Assembly (NCBI GenBank): GCA_002496805.1
Contig: DALO01000002.1
Location: forward strand, 307,513 to 312,777
Length of the DNA: 5,265 bases
Direction: 5' to 3'
From: Methanobacterium sp. UBA353
GTDB lineage: Archaea > Methanobacteriota > Methanobacteria > Methanobacteriales > Methanobacteriaceae
This document shows positions 1-5,265 of the stretch, piece after piece (positions within the stretch are counted from its first letter, which is position 1; each line of letters starts with the position of its first letter). Below the pieces are notes generated by a model. It made no database searches and was not told where the DNA came from. It saw only the letters and a program-made list of their open reading frames with translations. Position numbers and translations under genes: made by a program.

Positions 1-1
1 T

Positions 2-55
2 AATAATAATATTATAAATAATAATAATTTGGCAGAAGATTTAGCTAAAAGTTAA
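2..55 (+). CDS. possible 3' end of a truncated plus-strand gene
   Basis: From the window edge one plus-strand frame is open for 17 codons to a TAA at 53-55. It reads as an Asn/Ile-rich stretch followed by LAEDLAKS. If real, it is the C-terminal tail of a gene that starts outside the window and converges on polB2, leaving 38 bases between the two stop codons. The LAEDLAKS end looks like an ordinary amphipathic C-terminus. The Asn run, however, comes from a (TAA)n-like low-complexity tract that could equally be non-coding. The fragment is too short to name a product, and an open frame of this length in AT-rich DNA may arise by chance. Confidence 0.25.
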   Translation, partial: NNNIINNNNLAEDLAKS

Positions 56-81
56 ACTTGATCTGAATTCTTATTTTAACT
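50..81. terminator. weak inverted repeat between convergent 3' ends
   Basis: AGTTAAA (50-56) and TTTAACT (75-81) are perfect 7-base inverted arms around an 18-base loop. They lie between the possible plus-strand stop (53-55) and the polB2 stop (94-96), where a bidirectional terminator would be expected. The stem is A/T-rich and neither strand has a strong T-tract after it, so the assignment rests mainly on position. Confidence 0.2.
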
Positions 82-93
82 CAAATCCTATTT

Positions 94-753
94 TCAGTTA
101 AAGAAGGCATCTAAACTACTTTGTTTTTGTTTGTGAACAATTTCTTCTTGAGAATAACCAAGAGAATCAATTATCCTTGAAATTGCAGGTAGAACTTGGT
201 TGTCAATGTAGTATGATGGGTCATAGTTTGCCACATCTGCATCTTCCAATGGTTCTGCACGCTGGCTAATTGGCCCTTTACCTTTAACTACAATGTAACG
301 AATTATGGATCCACGCCCTACCTTCCGCCCCCTTGCAATGGCTTTTTTTGCAGCAAGTACATGTGGGGCTTTTTGTTTATATTTATCCGGATTTTTGGTT
401 AGTTGGGTGTGAATTACCAGATCTTCAAGGGGTATTTCACCATTTTTTATACGGACGATAACATCCTTAATGATCTCGGCTGCTTTTTCTGGTGACGCAT
501 CTTTTAAGATGGCCATCATCACTTTTTCCTGGGTTTTTTTGGCTACCGGAGCCCAGTCTCTCCTAACCAGCTCCAAACCTTTAACCACAATTTTACCATC
601 TTGGATCAGGGCGTACCTTTTTTTGGTTACAAAAAAACCCCTTTCATAGAATCCTTCAAATTCTAGTTCCATTCCCGGGGGAAGCTCATGGTTGACTGAA
701 TCAAGGAACTGGTCAACCTTTTCTTTAATTTCTTCGTGCAAATACCACACCAT
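94..753 (-). CDS. polB2: DNA polymerase B small subunit PolB2 (C-terminal half of split family B polymerase)
   Basis: This 219-residue protein matches only the C-terminal palm and thumb part of an archaeal family B DNA polymerase. It has the KKRYAL segment (residues 44-49, the conserved KKxY region after the catalytic Asp motif) and KGLELVRRDW (58-67), then helical thumb sequence. It ends in a PCNA-interacting peptide QSSLDAFF (211-218; Q211, L214, F217, F218). The exonuclease domain and the SLYPS and DTDS polymerase motifs are absent. This is not decay: in Methanobacteriales PolB is naturally encoded as two genes, and the known PolB2 of Methanothermobacter is about the same length. The protein should assemble with PolB1, encoded elsewhere, into a PCNA-tethered repair or replication polymerase. 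The ATG at 753 is immediately preceded by an in-frame TGA, so the gene cannot extend upstream. No Shine-Dalgarno is visible, and GTG at 750 is an alternative start. It lies 105 bases downstream of rps8e on the same strand. Confidence 0.94.
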   Translation of the reverse strand: MVWYLHEEIKEKVDQFLDSVNHELPPGMELEFEGFYERGFFVTKKRYALIQDGKIVVKGLELVRRDWAPVAKKTQEKVMMAILKDASPEKAAEIIKDVIVRIKNGEIPLEDLVIHTQLTKNPDKYKQKAPHVLAAKKAIARGRKVGRGSIIRYIVVKGKGPISQRAEPLEDADVANYDPSYYIDNQVLPAISRIIDSLGYSQEEIVHKQKQSSLDAFFN

Positions 754-775
754 TCATAATGGAGTCTTTAATTGC

Positions 776-784
776 AGATATTCA
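776..784 (-). promoter_or_regulatory. weak TATA-like element ahead of polB2
   Basis: On the minus strand a TGAATATC-like sequence lies roughly 25 bases before the polB2 ATG. If used, transcription would begin at or just before the start codon and give a nearly leaderless mRNA, which would fit the missing Shine-Dalgarno. The match to an archaeal TATA box is poor. Readthrough from rps8e is the alternative. Confidence 0.2.
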
Positions 785-818
785 AGTGATGATTTAGTGT
801 ATTTTGAGAAATAGTGAA

Positions 819-850
819 ATTTGCATACATTTGTACCTCTGCATGCAAAT
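819..850. repeat. perfect 8-bp inverted repeat between rps8e and polB2
   Basis: ATTTGCAT (819-826) and ATGCAAAT (843-850) are exact inverted copies separated by 16 bases. The right arm begins 8 bases after the rps8e stop codon. No T-tract follows on the minus strand, so a standard archaeal T-run terminator is not evident. The element could be an RNA hairpin that ends or processes the rps8e transcript, or a dimeric protein-binding site controlling polB2. Half-site centres are 24 bases apart. Confidence 0.5.
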
Positions 851-858
851 AACTTAAT

Positions 859-1239
859 TTATTCAACAATTATTCCATTAATAATGCCATCTTGTCCAGG
901 TCGTGAAGTCACTTTAACTTTACCTGCACTGGTTTCTAGAACTGCTCCTTTAGTGATGATGTTTCTTCTTACAAAGTGAGCATTGGCATTGTTTTCCACA
1001 ACACGTATTATTTCGGCTAAGTCAACCTTTTGGGTTTTAGGGTTGACTACATTAATTTTCTGTTCATTGGTGAGACGGATTTTTTCGTTACCACCTTTGG
1101 TTCGGATTGTTTTAATTTTCCGGTCTCCGATTTTGGTTTCAGCAGCTTGTCTGCCAAATTCCATTTTCCTTTTATTACGATTACTTTTTGCCCGTGCACC
1201 AGTTGGTTTTCTCACGGATCTTCCTTGCCATATCGCCAT
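859..1239 (-). CDS. rps8e: 30S ribosomal protein S8e
   Basis: The 126-residue basic protein is archaeal/eukaryotic S8e, a structural protein of the small ribosomal subunit. The N-terminus is diagnostic: MAIWQGRSVRKPTGAR (1-16), then an Arg/Lys-rich rRNA-binding stretch (NRNKRK, 20-25; FGR, 28-30). The C-terminal barrel part has NPKTQK (66-71), NNANAHFVRRNIITKGA (83-99) and SRPGQDGIINGI (112-123). Length equals that of archaeal S8e. I chose the ATG at 1239, not one at 1311 that would add 24 residues. The MAIWQG start is where the family begins, and a perfect AGAGGTGA Shine-Dalgarno (1252-1245) sits 5 bases before it. It is the first gene of a minus-strand pair with polB2, a neighbourhood I recall from Methanothermobacter. 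Autoregulation through its leader is possible but only inferred. Confidence 0.97.
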   Translation of the reverse strand: MAIWQGRSVRKPTGARAKSNRNKRKMEFGRQAAETKIGDRKIKTIRTKGGNEKIRLTNEQKINVVNPKTQKVDLAEIIRVVENNANAHFVRRNIITKGAVLETSAGKVKVTSRPGQDGIINGIIVE

Positions 1240-1244
1240 TAAAT

Positions 1245-1252
1245 TCACCTCT
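1245..1252 (-). promoter_or_regulatory. Shine-Dalgarno of rps8e
   Basis: AGAGGTGA on the minus strand is complementary to the archaeal 16S rRNA 3' end (AUCACCUC) over the whole run. Its 5-base spacing fixes the rps8e start at 1239 and argues against the upstream ATG at 1311. Confidence 0.85.
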
Positions 1253-1301
1253 ATTATCTTAATTTGAAATTTATTCCAATCTATTTCATTAAAAAAATCA
1301 T

Positions 1302-1325
1302 GGAAATTCATTATTGAATAATTCC
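1302..1325 (-). promoter_or_regulatory. hairpin in the predicted rps8e leader
   Basis: GGAAATTC (1302-1309) pairs with GAAT-AA-TTCC (1316-1325). This gives an 8-bp stem with a two-base bulge and a six-base loop in the minus-strand transcript. It falls inside the roughly 130-base untranslated leader implied by the TATA box at 1391-1399. The fold is mostly A-U, and I do not recognise it as a known ribosomal-protein leader motif, so a regulatory role is conjecture. Confidence 0.25.
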
Positions 1326-1390
1326 TTGGAGCGTAAAAAAGTCTTCTGTTGAGTCTTCAACTCCAGATTGTTATGGTTTTAACGTGTATG

Positions 1391-1406
1391 ATATATTAAC
1401 CTTTCC
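1391..1406 (-). promoter_or_regulatory. promoter (BRE/TATA) of rps8e-polB2
   Basis: Read on the minus strand, a purine-rich GGAAAGG is followed directly by TTAATATAT (1399-1391), a good archaeal BRE plus TATA arrangement. Transcription would be expected to begin near 1370, about 25 bases downstream, leaving a leader of about 130 bases before the rps8e start. No equally good box lies closer to the gene. Confidence 0.5.
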
Positions 1407-1419
1407 CCCTATTTAGTAT

Positions 1420-1626
1420 GAACCTTCAACATTGGAAGATATAAATTCGCACACCTAATTATTATTTCATATAATTTAACACCATTATTGGATGGAGTTG
1501 TTTTATAATATTCTAGTCTAAACAGATTATCATGAATATTTTTTTAAAAAAAAGACGTGTAAGAATATTTAACAAGTGAATTCCAAATGTATATATTCAG
1601 ATTCAGTAGGTGTAAAACCCAATTTT
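1420..1626. other. AT-rich divergent intergenic region with repeats, no gene seen
   Basis: No convincing coding frame, tRNA or recognised RNA is visible here. The region holds an uninterrupted T7A8 palindrome (1539-1553), likely rigid or bent DNA. GAATATTT occurs twice in direct orientation (1534-1541 and 1563-1570), with starts 29 bases apart, close to three helical turns. There is also a tandem ATTCAG (1595-1606). A second TATA-like sequence for the plus-strand operon (TATATATT, 1590-1597) is preceded by CCAAAT. These would be reasonable places for regulator binding upstream of the dehydrogenase-kinase operon. Confidence 0.4.
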
Positions 1627-1638
1627 GAATTTATTTAA
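1627..1638 (+). promoter_or_regulatory. candidate promoter of the dehydrogenase-kinase operon
   Basis: GAATTTATTTAA provides a TATA-like TTTATTTA with GAA just upstream, as in a BRE. The expected start of transcription, about 25 bases on, is near 1658, which would leave only a very short leader before the ATG at 1669. The TATATATT at 1590-1597 is an alternative that would give a longer leader. The sequence alone does not decide between them. Confidence 0.35.
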
Positions 1639-1668
1639 AAAAAAATATCATATTTTGTGAGAGATATC

Positions 1669-2829
1669 ATGAATAATGCTTTAGAATTACGGAAATTCGT
1701 GGCTCCTGAGTTCATCTTTGGTTCTGGTGCCAGATTACTGGTGGGACGTTATGCTAAAAATTTCGGTGCACGTAAAGTGTTAATTGTCACCGATCATGAT
1801 GTAATGGCTGCAGGATTAGTTGATCCTGTTTTTGAAGCTTTGAAACATGAAGGAATTGATTATGAAATATATTCTAATGTTAAACCAAATCCCACAGCCC
1901 AACAAGTTTCAGAAGGTTCCAAAGTTTATCTTGACAAAAACTGTAATTTCATTGTGGCAGTGGGTGGGGGAAGTCCTATGGATTGTGCGAAGGCCATAGG
2001 AATTGTCAGTTCTAATAACAAAGAGGTATATGAATTTGAAGGTGTGGATAAGGTTTTGATTCCCTCATCCCCACTGATCTGCATTCCAACAACTGCAGGA
2101 AGTGCCGCTGATGTGTCTCAATTTGCCATAATAACCGATGATCATCGCAAATTGAAGATGGCCATAGTCAGTAAAACCGTGGTCCCGGATGTTGCTCTTA
2201 TCGATCCAGAGACAACACTCACCATGGACAGATCACTGACTATCTGCACTGGATTTGATGTTTTAAGCCACGCAGTTGAAGCATTTGCATCTAATGCCAG
2301 TTCACCCCTAACAGATTTGCATGCACTAGAAGCCATACGTTTAGTATCACAAAACATCATTCCCACCATCAATGATCTTGATAACATTAATTTAAGGGGA
2401 AAAATGATGTTAAGCAGTCTCCATGCAGGATTGGCATTTTCAAATGCAAGTCTGGGATTGATTCATGCAATGGCCCATAGTTTAGGCGGGTTTTTAGATT
2501 TACCTCATGGGGAATGCAATGCCTTACTACTGGATCATGTGGTTGATTTCAATTTTGATGCAGAAATCCAGAAATACAGGAAGATAGGCAAAGCACTGGG
2601 ACTGGAACTTGATGATATGGGTGATTATAACTCTAAAAAAGTTCTTCTAAACCGGATAAGAGGTTTAAAATCCCAGGCTGATGTAACTTACACTCTTAAA
2701 GACACTGGAGTCACTCCTGATGATATTCCTGAACTGGCACGAAAAGCCATGAATGATGCTTGCATCATCACTAACCCTAGAAAACCAACACAGAGTGATG
2801 TAGAGGAGATATTTAGGAATGCACTCTGA
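1669..2829 (+). CDS. ercA: iron-containing alcohol dehydrogenase, ErcA-like, probably linked to signalling
   Basis: This 386-residue cytoplasmic group III (iron-dependent) alcohol dehydrogenase has a complete fold. The N-terminal part is a nucleotide-binding domain with GGGSPMDCAK (residues 99-108), then IPTTAGSAADVSQFAI (139-154). The C-terminal helical domain carries the four expected metal ligands: D197 and H201 (DVLSHAVEA), H266 (IHAMAHSLGG) and H280 (LPHGE). The H266-H280 spacing of 14 equals that of FucO, so it is probably catalytically competent with NAD(P)H. The TTAGSAADVSQF variant of the usual TTAGTGSE motif is what I associate with ErcA-type proteins, which take part in alcohol sensing in Pseudomonas; this assignment is from memory. 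The stop codon overlaps the downstream sensor-kinase gene by 11 bases, supporting a shared signalling role. ATG 1669 is preferred over in-frame GTG 1657 because that GTGA can serve as Shine-Dalgarno. Substrate is unknown; a purely metabolic enzyme is the alternative. Confidence 0.85.
   Translation: MNNALELRKFVAPEFIFGSGARLLVGRYAKNFGARKVLIVTDHDVMAAGLVDPVFEALKHEGIDYEIYSNVKPNPTAQQVSEGSKVYLDKNCNFIVAVGGGSPMDCAKAIGIVSSNNKEVYEFEGVDKVLIPSSPLICIPTTAGSAADVSQFAIITDDHRKLKMAIVSKTVVPDVALIDPETTLTMDRSLTICTGFDVLSHAVEAFASNASSPLTDLHALEAIRLVSQNIIPTINDLDNINLRGKMMLSSLHAGLAFSNASLGLIHAMAHSLGGFLDLPHGECNALLLDHVVDFNFDAEIQKYRKIGKALGLELDDMGDYNSKKVLLNRIRGLKSQADVTYTLKDTGVTPDDIPELARKAMNDACIITNPRKPTQSDVEEIFRNAL
2803..2808 (+). 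promoter_or_regulatory. Shine-Dalgarno of the sensor kinase, inside the dehydrogenase gene
   Basis: GAGGAG lies 10 bases before the kinase ATG at 2819, within the last codons of the dehydrogenase. With the 11-base gene overlap this indicates translational coupling of the two proteins. Confidence 0.55.
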
Positions 2830-3943
2830 TAATGATAAAAATTGGGATTCTATACGCGAGAAAATAATTGGGTTAGGGGAACAATCAATCAGAAAAAGCT
2901 ACTATCCTGAACTACAACAACGTATATCTGAATTAGAAAGATTCAGAGCATTATTAGATGAAACTAACGATGTTATCTTTCTTACAGAAGTTCATTCAGG
3001 CAAACTTGCCGATTTTAACATTTCAGCATCTGAAAAACTGGGATATTCTCCTCAAAAATTGTCTGAGATGTCTGTTCATGATATTATTAGTCCCGATGAA
3101 ATTGAAGGGATGAAACATATCATTGATAATTTAGTTAAGGGTAGAAAATTAAAAAACCGCCTAACAGTGGAGACATTCCTAAAAAGACAGGATAATTCCC
3201 AGATAAACGTGGAGATCAACATTAGTTTGGTGCGTTTTAGCGATGATGCCTATATTGTAATGGTGGCTCGTGATATTACAGAGCGTAAAGCATTTGAAAA
3301 CGCACTCAAATCTTCCATTAAGGAAAAAGAAGTCCTAATTCGTGAGATACATCACCGGGTTAAAAATAACATGCAAATTATATCTAGCCTACTGAACCTG
3401 CAAAAACAGTATGTTCATGATGAAGAAGCAAGTAGTGTTCTTTTGGAAAGCCAGAATAGGGTTAAATCAATGGCTATGATTCATGAAAAACTTTACAAAA
3501 CACAAAATTTTTCGGAAATTAACTTCGGAGACTACATCACAAGTCTGGTGGATGATCTTTTTTCCTCTTATGGCTCATATTCAGGGCGGATCAAAAAGGA
3601 GATGATCTTTGATGAGATAATGCTGGGATTAGAAACTGCCATTCCCTGTGGCCTGATTATCAGTGAATTAGTGACTAATACTCTTAAATACGCTTTTCCC
3701 AATCAAATGGAAGGTGAATTTAGAATTGAAATGTATGAAATTGATGGATTGTACCATCTAATTATCAGTGATAATGGAGTGGGTATTCCACCCAATATTA
3801 ACTTTGATAAAACAGAAACCCTGGGATTGGTGCTGGTTGATAGTCTGGTCAATCAATTGGAAGGTACAGTTGAATTAGAACGAAATGGCGGAACCAAATT
3901 TAAAATAATCTTCAAAGAGTTAAAGTATGAAGAAAGATTTTAA
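2819..3943 (+). CDS. soluble PAS-domain sensor histidine kinase (HisKA_2 type)
   Basis: This 374-residue protein has no membrane segment or signal peptide, so it should sense a cytoplasmic cue. Residues 1-40 form a charged helical region with RKSYYPELQQRISELERF (25-42). A PAS domain follows at about 43-155 (FRALLDETNDVIFL, then LGYSPQKL, closing with VARDITERKAFE). The HisKA_2 dimerisation domain (about 168-245) contains EIHHRVKNNMQIISSLLNLQ (176-195); the phosphoacceptor is probably H179, the His directly before Arg. The HATPase domain (about 270-367) has the N box ELVTNTLKYAFP (283-294), G1 box DNGVGIP (318-324), TLGLVLVDSL (334-343) and GGTKFKIIF (357-365). All kinase motifs are intact, so autophosphorylation is expected. 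Its start overlaps the end of the ErcA-like dehydrogenase, making that enzyme or its substrate the obvious input. No response regulator is encoded nearby, so its partner must lie elsewhere. The PAS ligand cannot be predicted. Confidence 0.9.
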   Translation: MHSDNDKNWDSIREKIIGLGEQSIRKSYYPELQQRISELERFRALLDETNDVIFLTEVHSGKLADFNISASEKLGYSPQKLSEMSVHDIISPDEIEGMKHIIDNLVKGRKLKNRLTVETFLKRQDNSQINVEINISLVRFSDDAYIVMVARDITERKAFENALKSSIKEKEVLIREIHHRVKNNMQIISSLLNLQKQYVHDEEASSVLLESQNRVKSMAMIHEKLYKTQNFSEINFGDYITSLVDDLFSSYGSYSGRIKKEMIFDEIMLGLETAIPCGLIISELVTNTLKYAFPNQMEGEFRIEMYEIDGLYHLIISDNGVGIPPNINFDKTETLGLVLVDSLVNQLEGTVELERNGGTKFKIIFKELKYEERF

Positions 3944-3984
3944 TCCTAATTAATTCCCATATTTTAATCCTAATTAATTCTCAT
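3937..3984. repeat. 24-bp tandem duplication across the kinase stop codon
   Basis: Two adjacent 24-base units (3937-3960 and 3961-3984) are identical except for one C/T difference at unit position 21. The first unit contains the last kinase codon and the TAA stop at 3941-3943. The second lies wholly in the untranslated region. Because the period is a multiple of three, the stop is repeated in frame. It looks like a recent slippage or duplication event. Confidence 0.85.
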
Positions 3985-4045
3985 CCTTAAAAAAAATAAT
4001 TCTATTATGAGGGGGAGAAATCTTAAATTGTTATGGGTTTAGGGG

Positions 4046-4070
4046 TGTTTTTAGACTTTTTGGGTTTATT
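4046..4070 (+). terminator. T-rich archaeal-type terminator after the kinase
   Basis: Two T5 runs (4048-4052 and 4057-4061) lie in a T-rich stretch about 100 bases beyond the kinase stop and before the hypE promoter. Archaeal RNA polymerase often stops at such U-tracts without a hairpin. No strong stem precedes it. Confidence 0.4.
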
Positions 4071-4104
4071 AAACTGTTAATCATCGTCATATTAATCAGA
4101 TGGG

Positions 4105-4117
4105 TATATTTAAATAT
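4105..4117. promoter_or_regulatory. AT palindrome upstream of hypE
   Basis: ATATTTAAATAT (4106-4117) is a perfect 12-base palindrome that also resembles a TATA box. It could be a distal promoter or a protein-binding site. It is about 125 bases before the hypE start, so it is not the best promoter candidate. Confidence 0.25.
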
Positions 4118-4197
4118 CGTAACATCCCAATTCACAACAAGCGCAATTATTATTAAATTTTTATATCGCATTGGAATGCCTTAAAAGCGGTGTTTGA

Positions 4198-4209
4198 ATG
4201 TTATATATC
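4198..4209 (+). promoter_or_regulatory. promoter (TATA) of hypE
   Basis: TTATATATC (4201-4209) is a good archaeal TATA box, placing the transcript start near 4230, just ahead of the Shine-Dalgarno. A second TATA-like TTTTTATAT (4158-4166) with upstream ATTAAA could give a longer leader. hypE therefore appears to be transcribed separately from the kinase operon. Confidence 0.45.
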
Positions 4210-4232
4210 ATATATTGAAATGATTTGAAACT

Positions 4233-4237
4233 GGTGA
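4233..4237 (+). promoter_or_regulatory. Shine-Dalgarno of hypE
   Basis: GGTGA sits four bases before the ATG at 4242 and matches the UCACC of the archaeal 16S rRNA 3' end. It supports that start codon, which also gives the normal HypE N-terminus. Confidence 0.75.
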
Positions 4238-4241
4238 ATCA

Positions 4242-5252
<1,011 letters not shown>

Positions 5253-5265
5253 ATAATAGCAGATC

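Noticed and set aside
1..30. TAA/ATA-rich start of the window as a microsatellite or replication-origin element
   Set aside because: It is short and irregular, with no origin-box repeats around it; simple AT-rich composition or an Asn-rich coding tail explains it.
94..753. PolB fragment as a pseudogene
   Set aside because: The frame is intact, ends in a proper PCNA-binding motif and matches the known separate PolB2 subunit of Methanobacteriales.
785..791. GTGATGA resembling the C box of a C/D guide RNA
   Set aside because: No CTGA D box or D' box follows at a usable distance on the same strand.
983..1267. Plus-strand open frames opposite rps8e
   Set aside because: They are antisense shadows of a clearly recognised ribosomal protein and have no family resemblance.
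1240..1311. N-terminal extension of S8e from an ATG at 1311
   Set aside because: The added 24 residues do not resemble the family, and a perfect Shine-Dalgarno lies inside that stretch directly before MAIWQG at 1239.
1386..1421. Two GTATGA half-sites suggesting a NikR operator
   Set aside because: NikR operators need inverted halves (GTATGA and TCATAC). Here both are in the same orientation, 30 bases apart, near a ribosomal protein promoter.
2142..2387. Minus-strand open frame inside the dehydrogenase
   Set aside because: It is antisense to the catalytic region of a well-supported gene and shows no recognisable domain.
4007..4080. Two tiny open frames after the kinase (11 and 15 codons)
   Set aside because: They are very short, poorly spaced from any Shine-Dalgarno and overlap the probable terminator.

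Overview
The window looks like part of the chromosome of a mesophilic methanogenic archaeon of the order Methanobacteriales, probably Methanobacterium or a close relative. Three things support this. There is an archaeal-type ribosomal protein S8e. There is a free-standing C-terminal piece of family B DNA polymerase (PolB2), and a PolB split into two genes is a hallmark of that order. There is also a HypE hydrogenase-maturation protein. The DNA is AT-rich, intergenic regions carry archaeal TATA-like elements, and several starts are preceded by GGTGA or GAGGTGA Shine-Dalgarno sequences.

Layout. Positions 1-55 may hold the last codons of a plus-strand gene cut by the window edge. Positions 94-1239 hold a minus-strand information-processing pair: rps8e (859-1239) followed by polB2 (94-753), separated by 105 bases that contain a perfect 8-bp inverted repeat. 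A divergent intergenic region of about 430 bases (1240-1668) carries a good TATA/BRE candidate for rps8e, a hairpin in its predicted leader, and AT-rich promoter candidates for the plus-strand operon. Positions 1669-3943 hold a two-gene plus-strand operon: an iron-dependent alcohol dehydrogenase of the ErcA-like type, overlapping by 11 bases a soluble PAS/HisKA_2/HATPase sensor kinase. A 24-bp tandem duplication covers the kinase stop codon, and a T-rich probable terminator follows. Positions 4242-5252 encode complete HypE with its own promoter and Shine-Dalgarno.

How the genes work together. S8e and PolB2 belong to translation and replication. HypE serves [NiFe]-hydrogenase maturation, which is central to H2-dependent methanogenesis. 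The most interesting unit is the dehydrogenase-kinase pair. The overlap implies coupled translation and a shared function, and it resembles the bacterial ErcA/ErcS arrangement, in which an alcohol dehydrogenase homologue takes part in signalling. I infer that the enzyme senses or converts an alcohol, aldehyde or nicotinamide redox signal that the kinase reads. No response regulator is encoded in the window, so the output is unknown.
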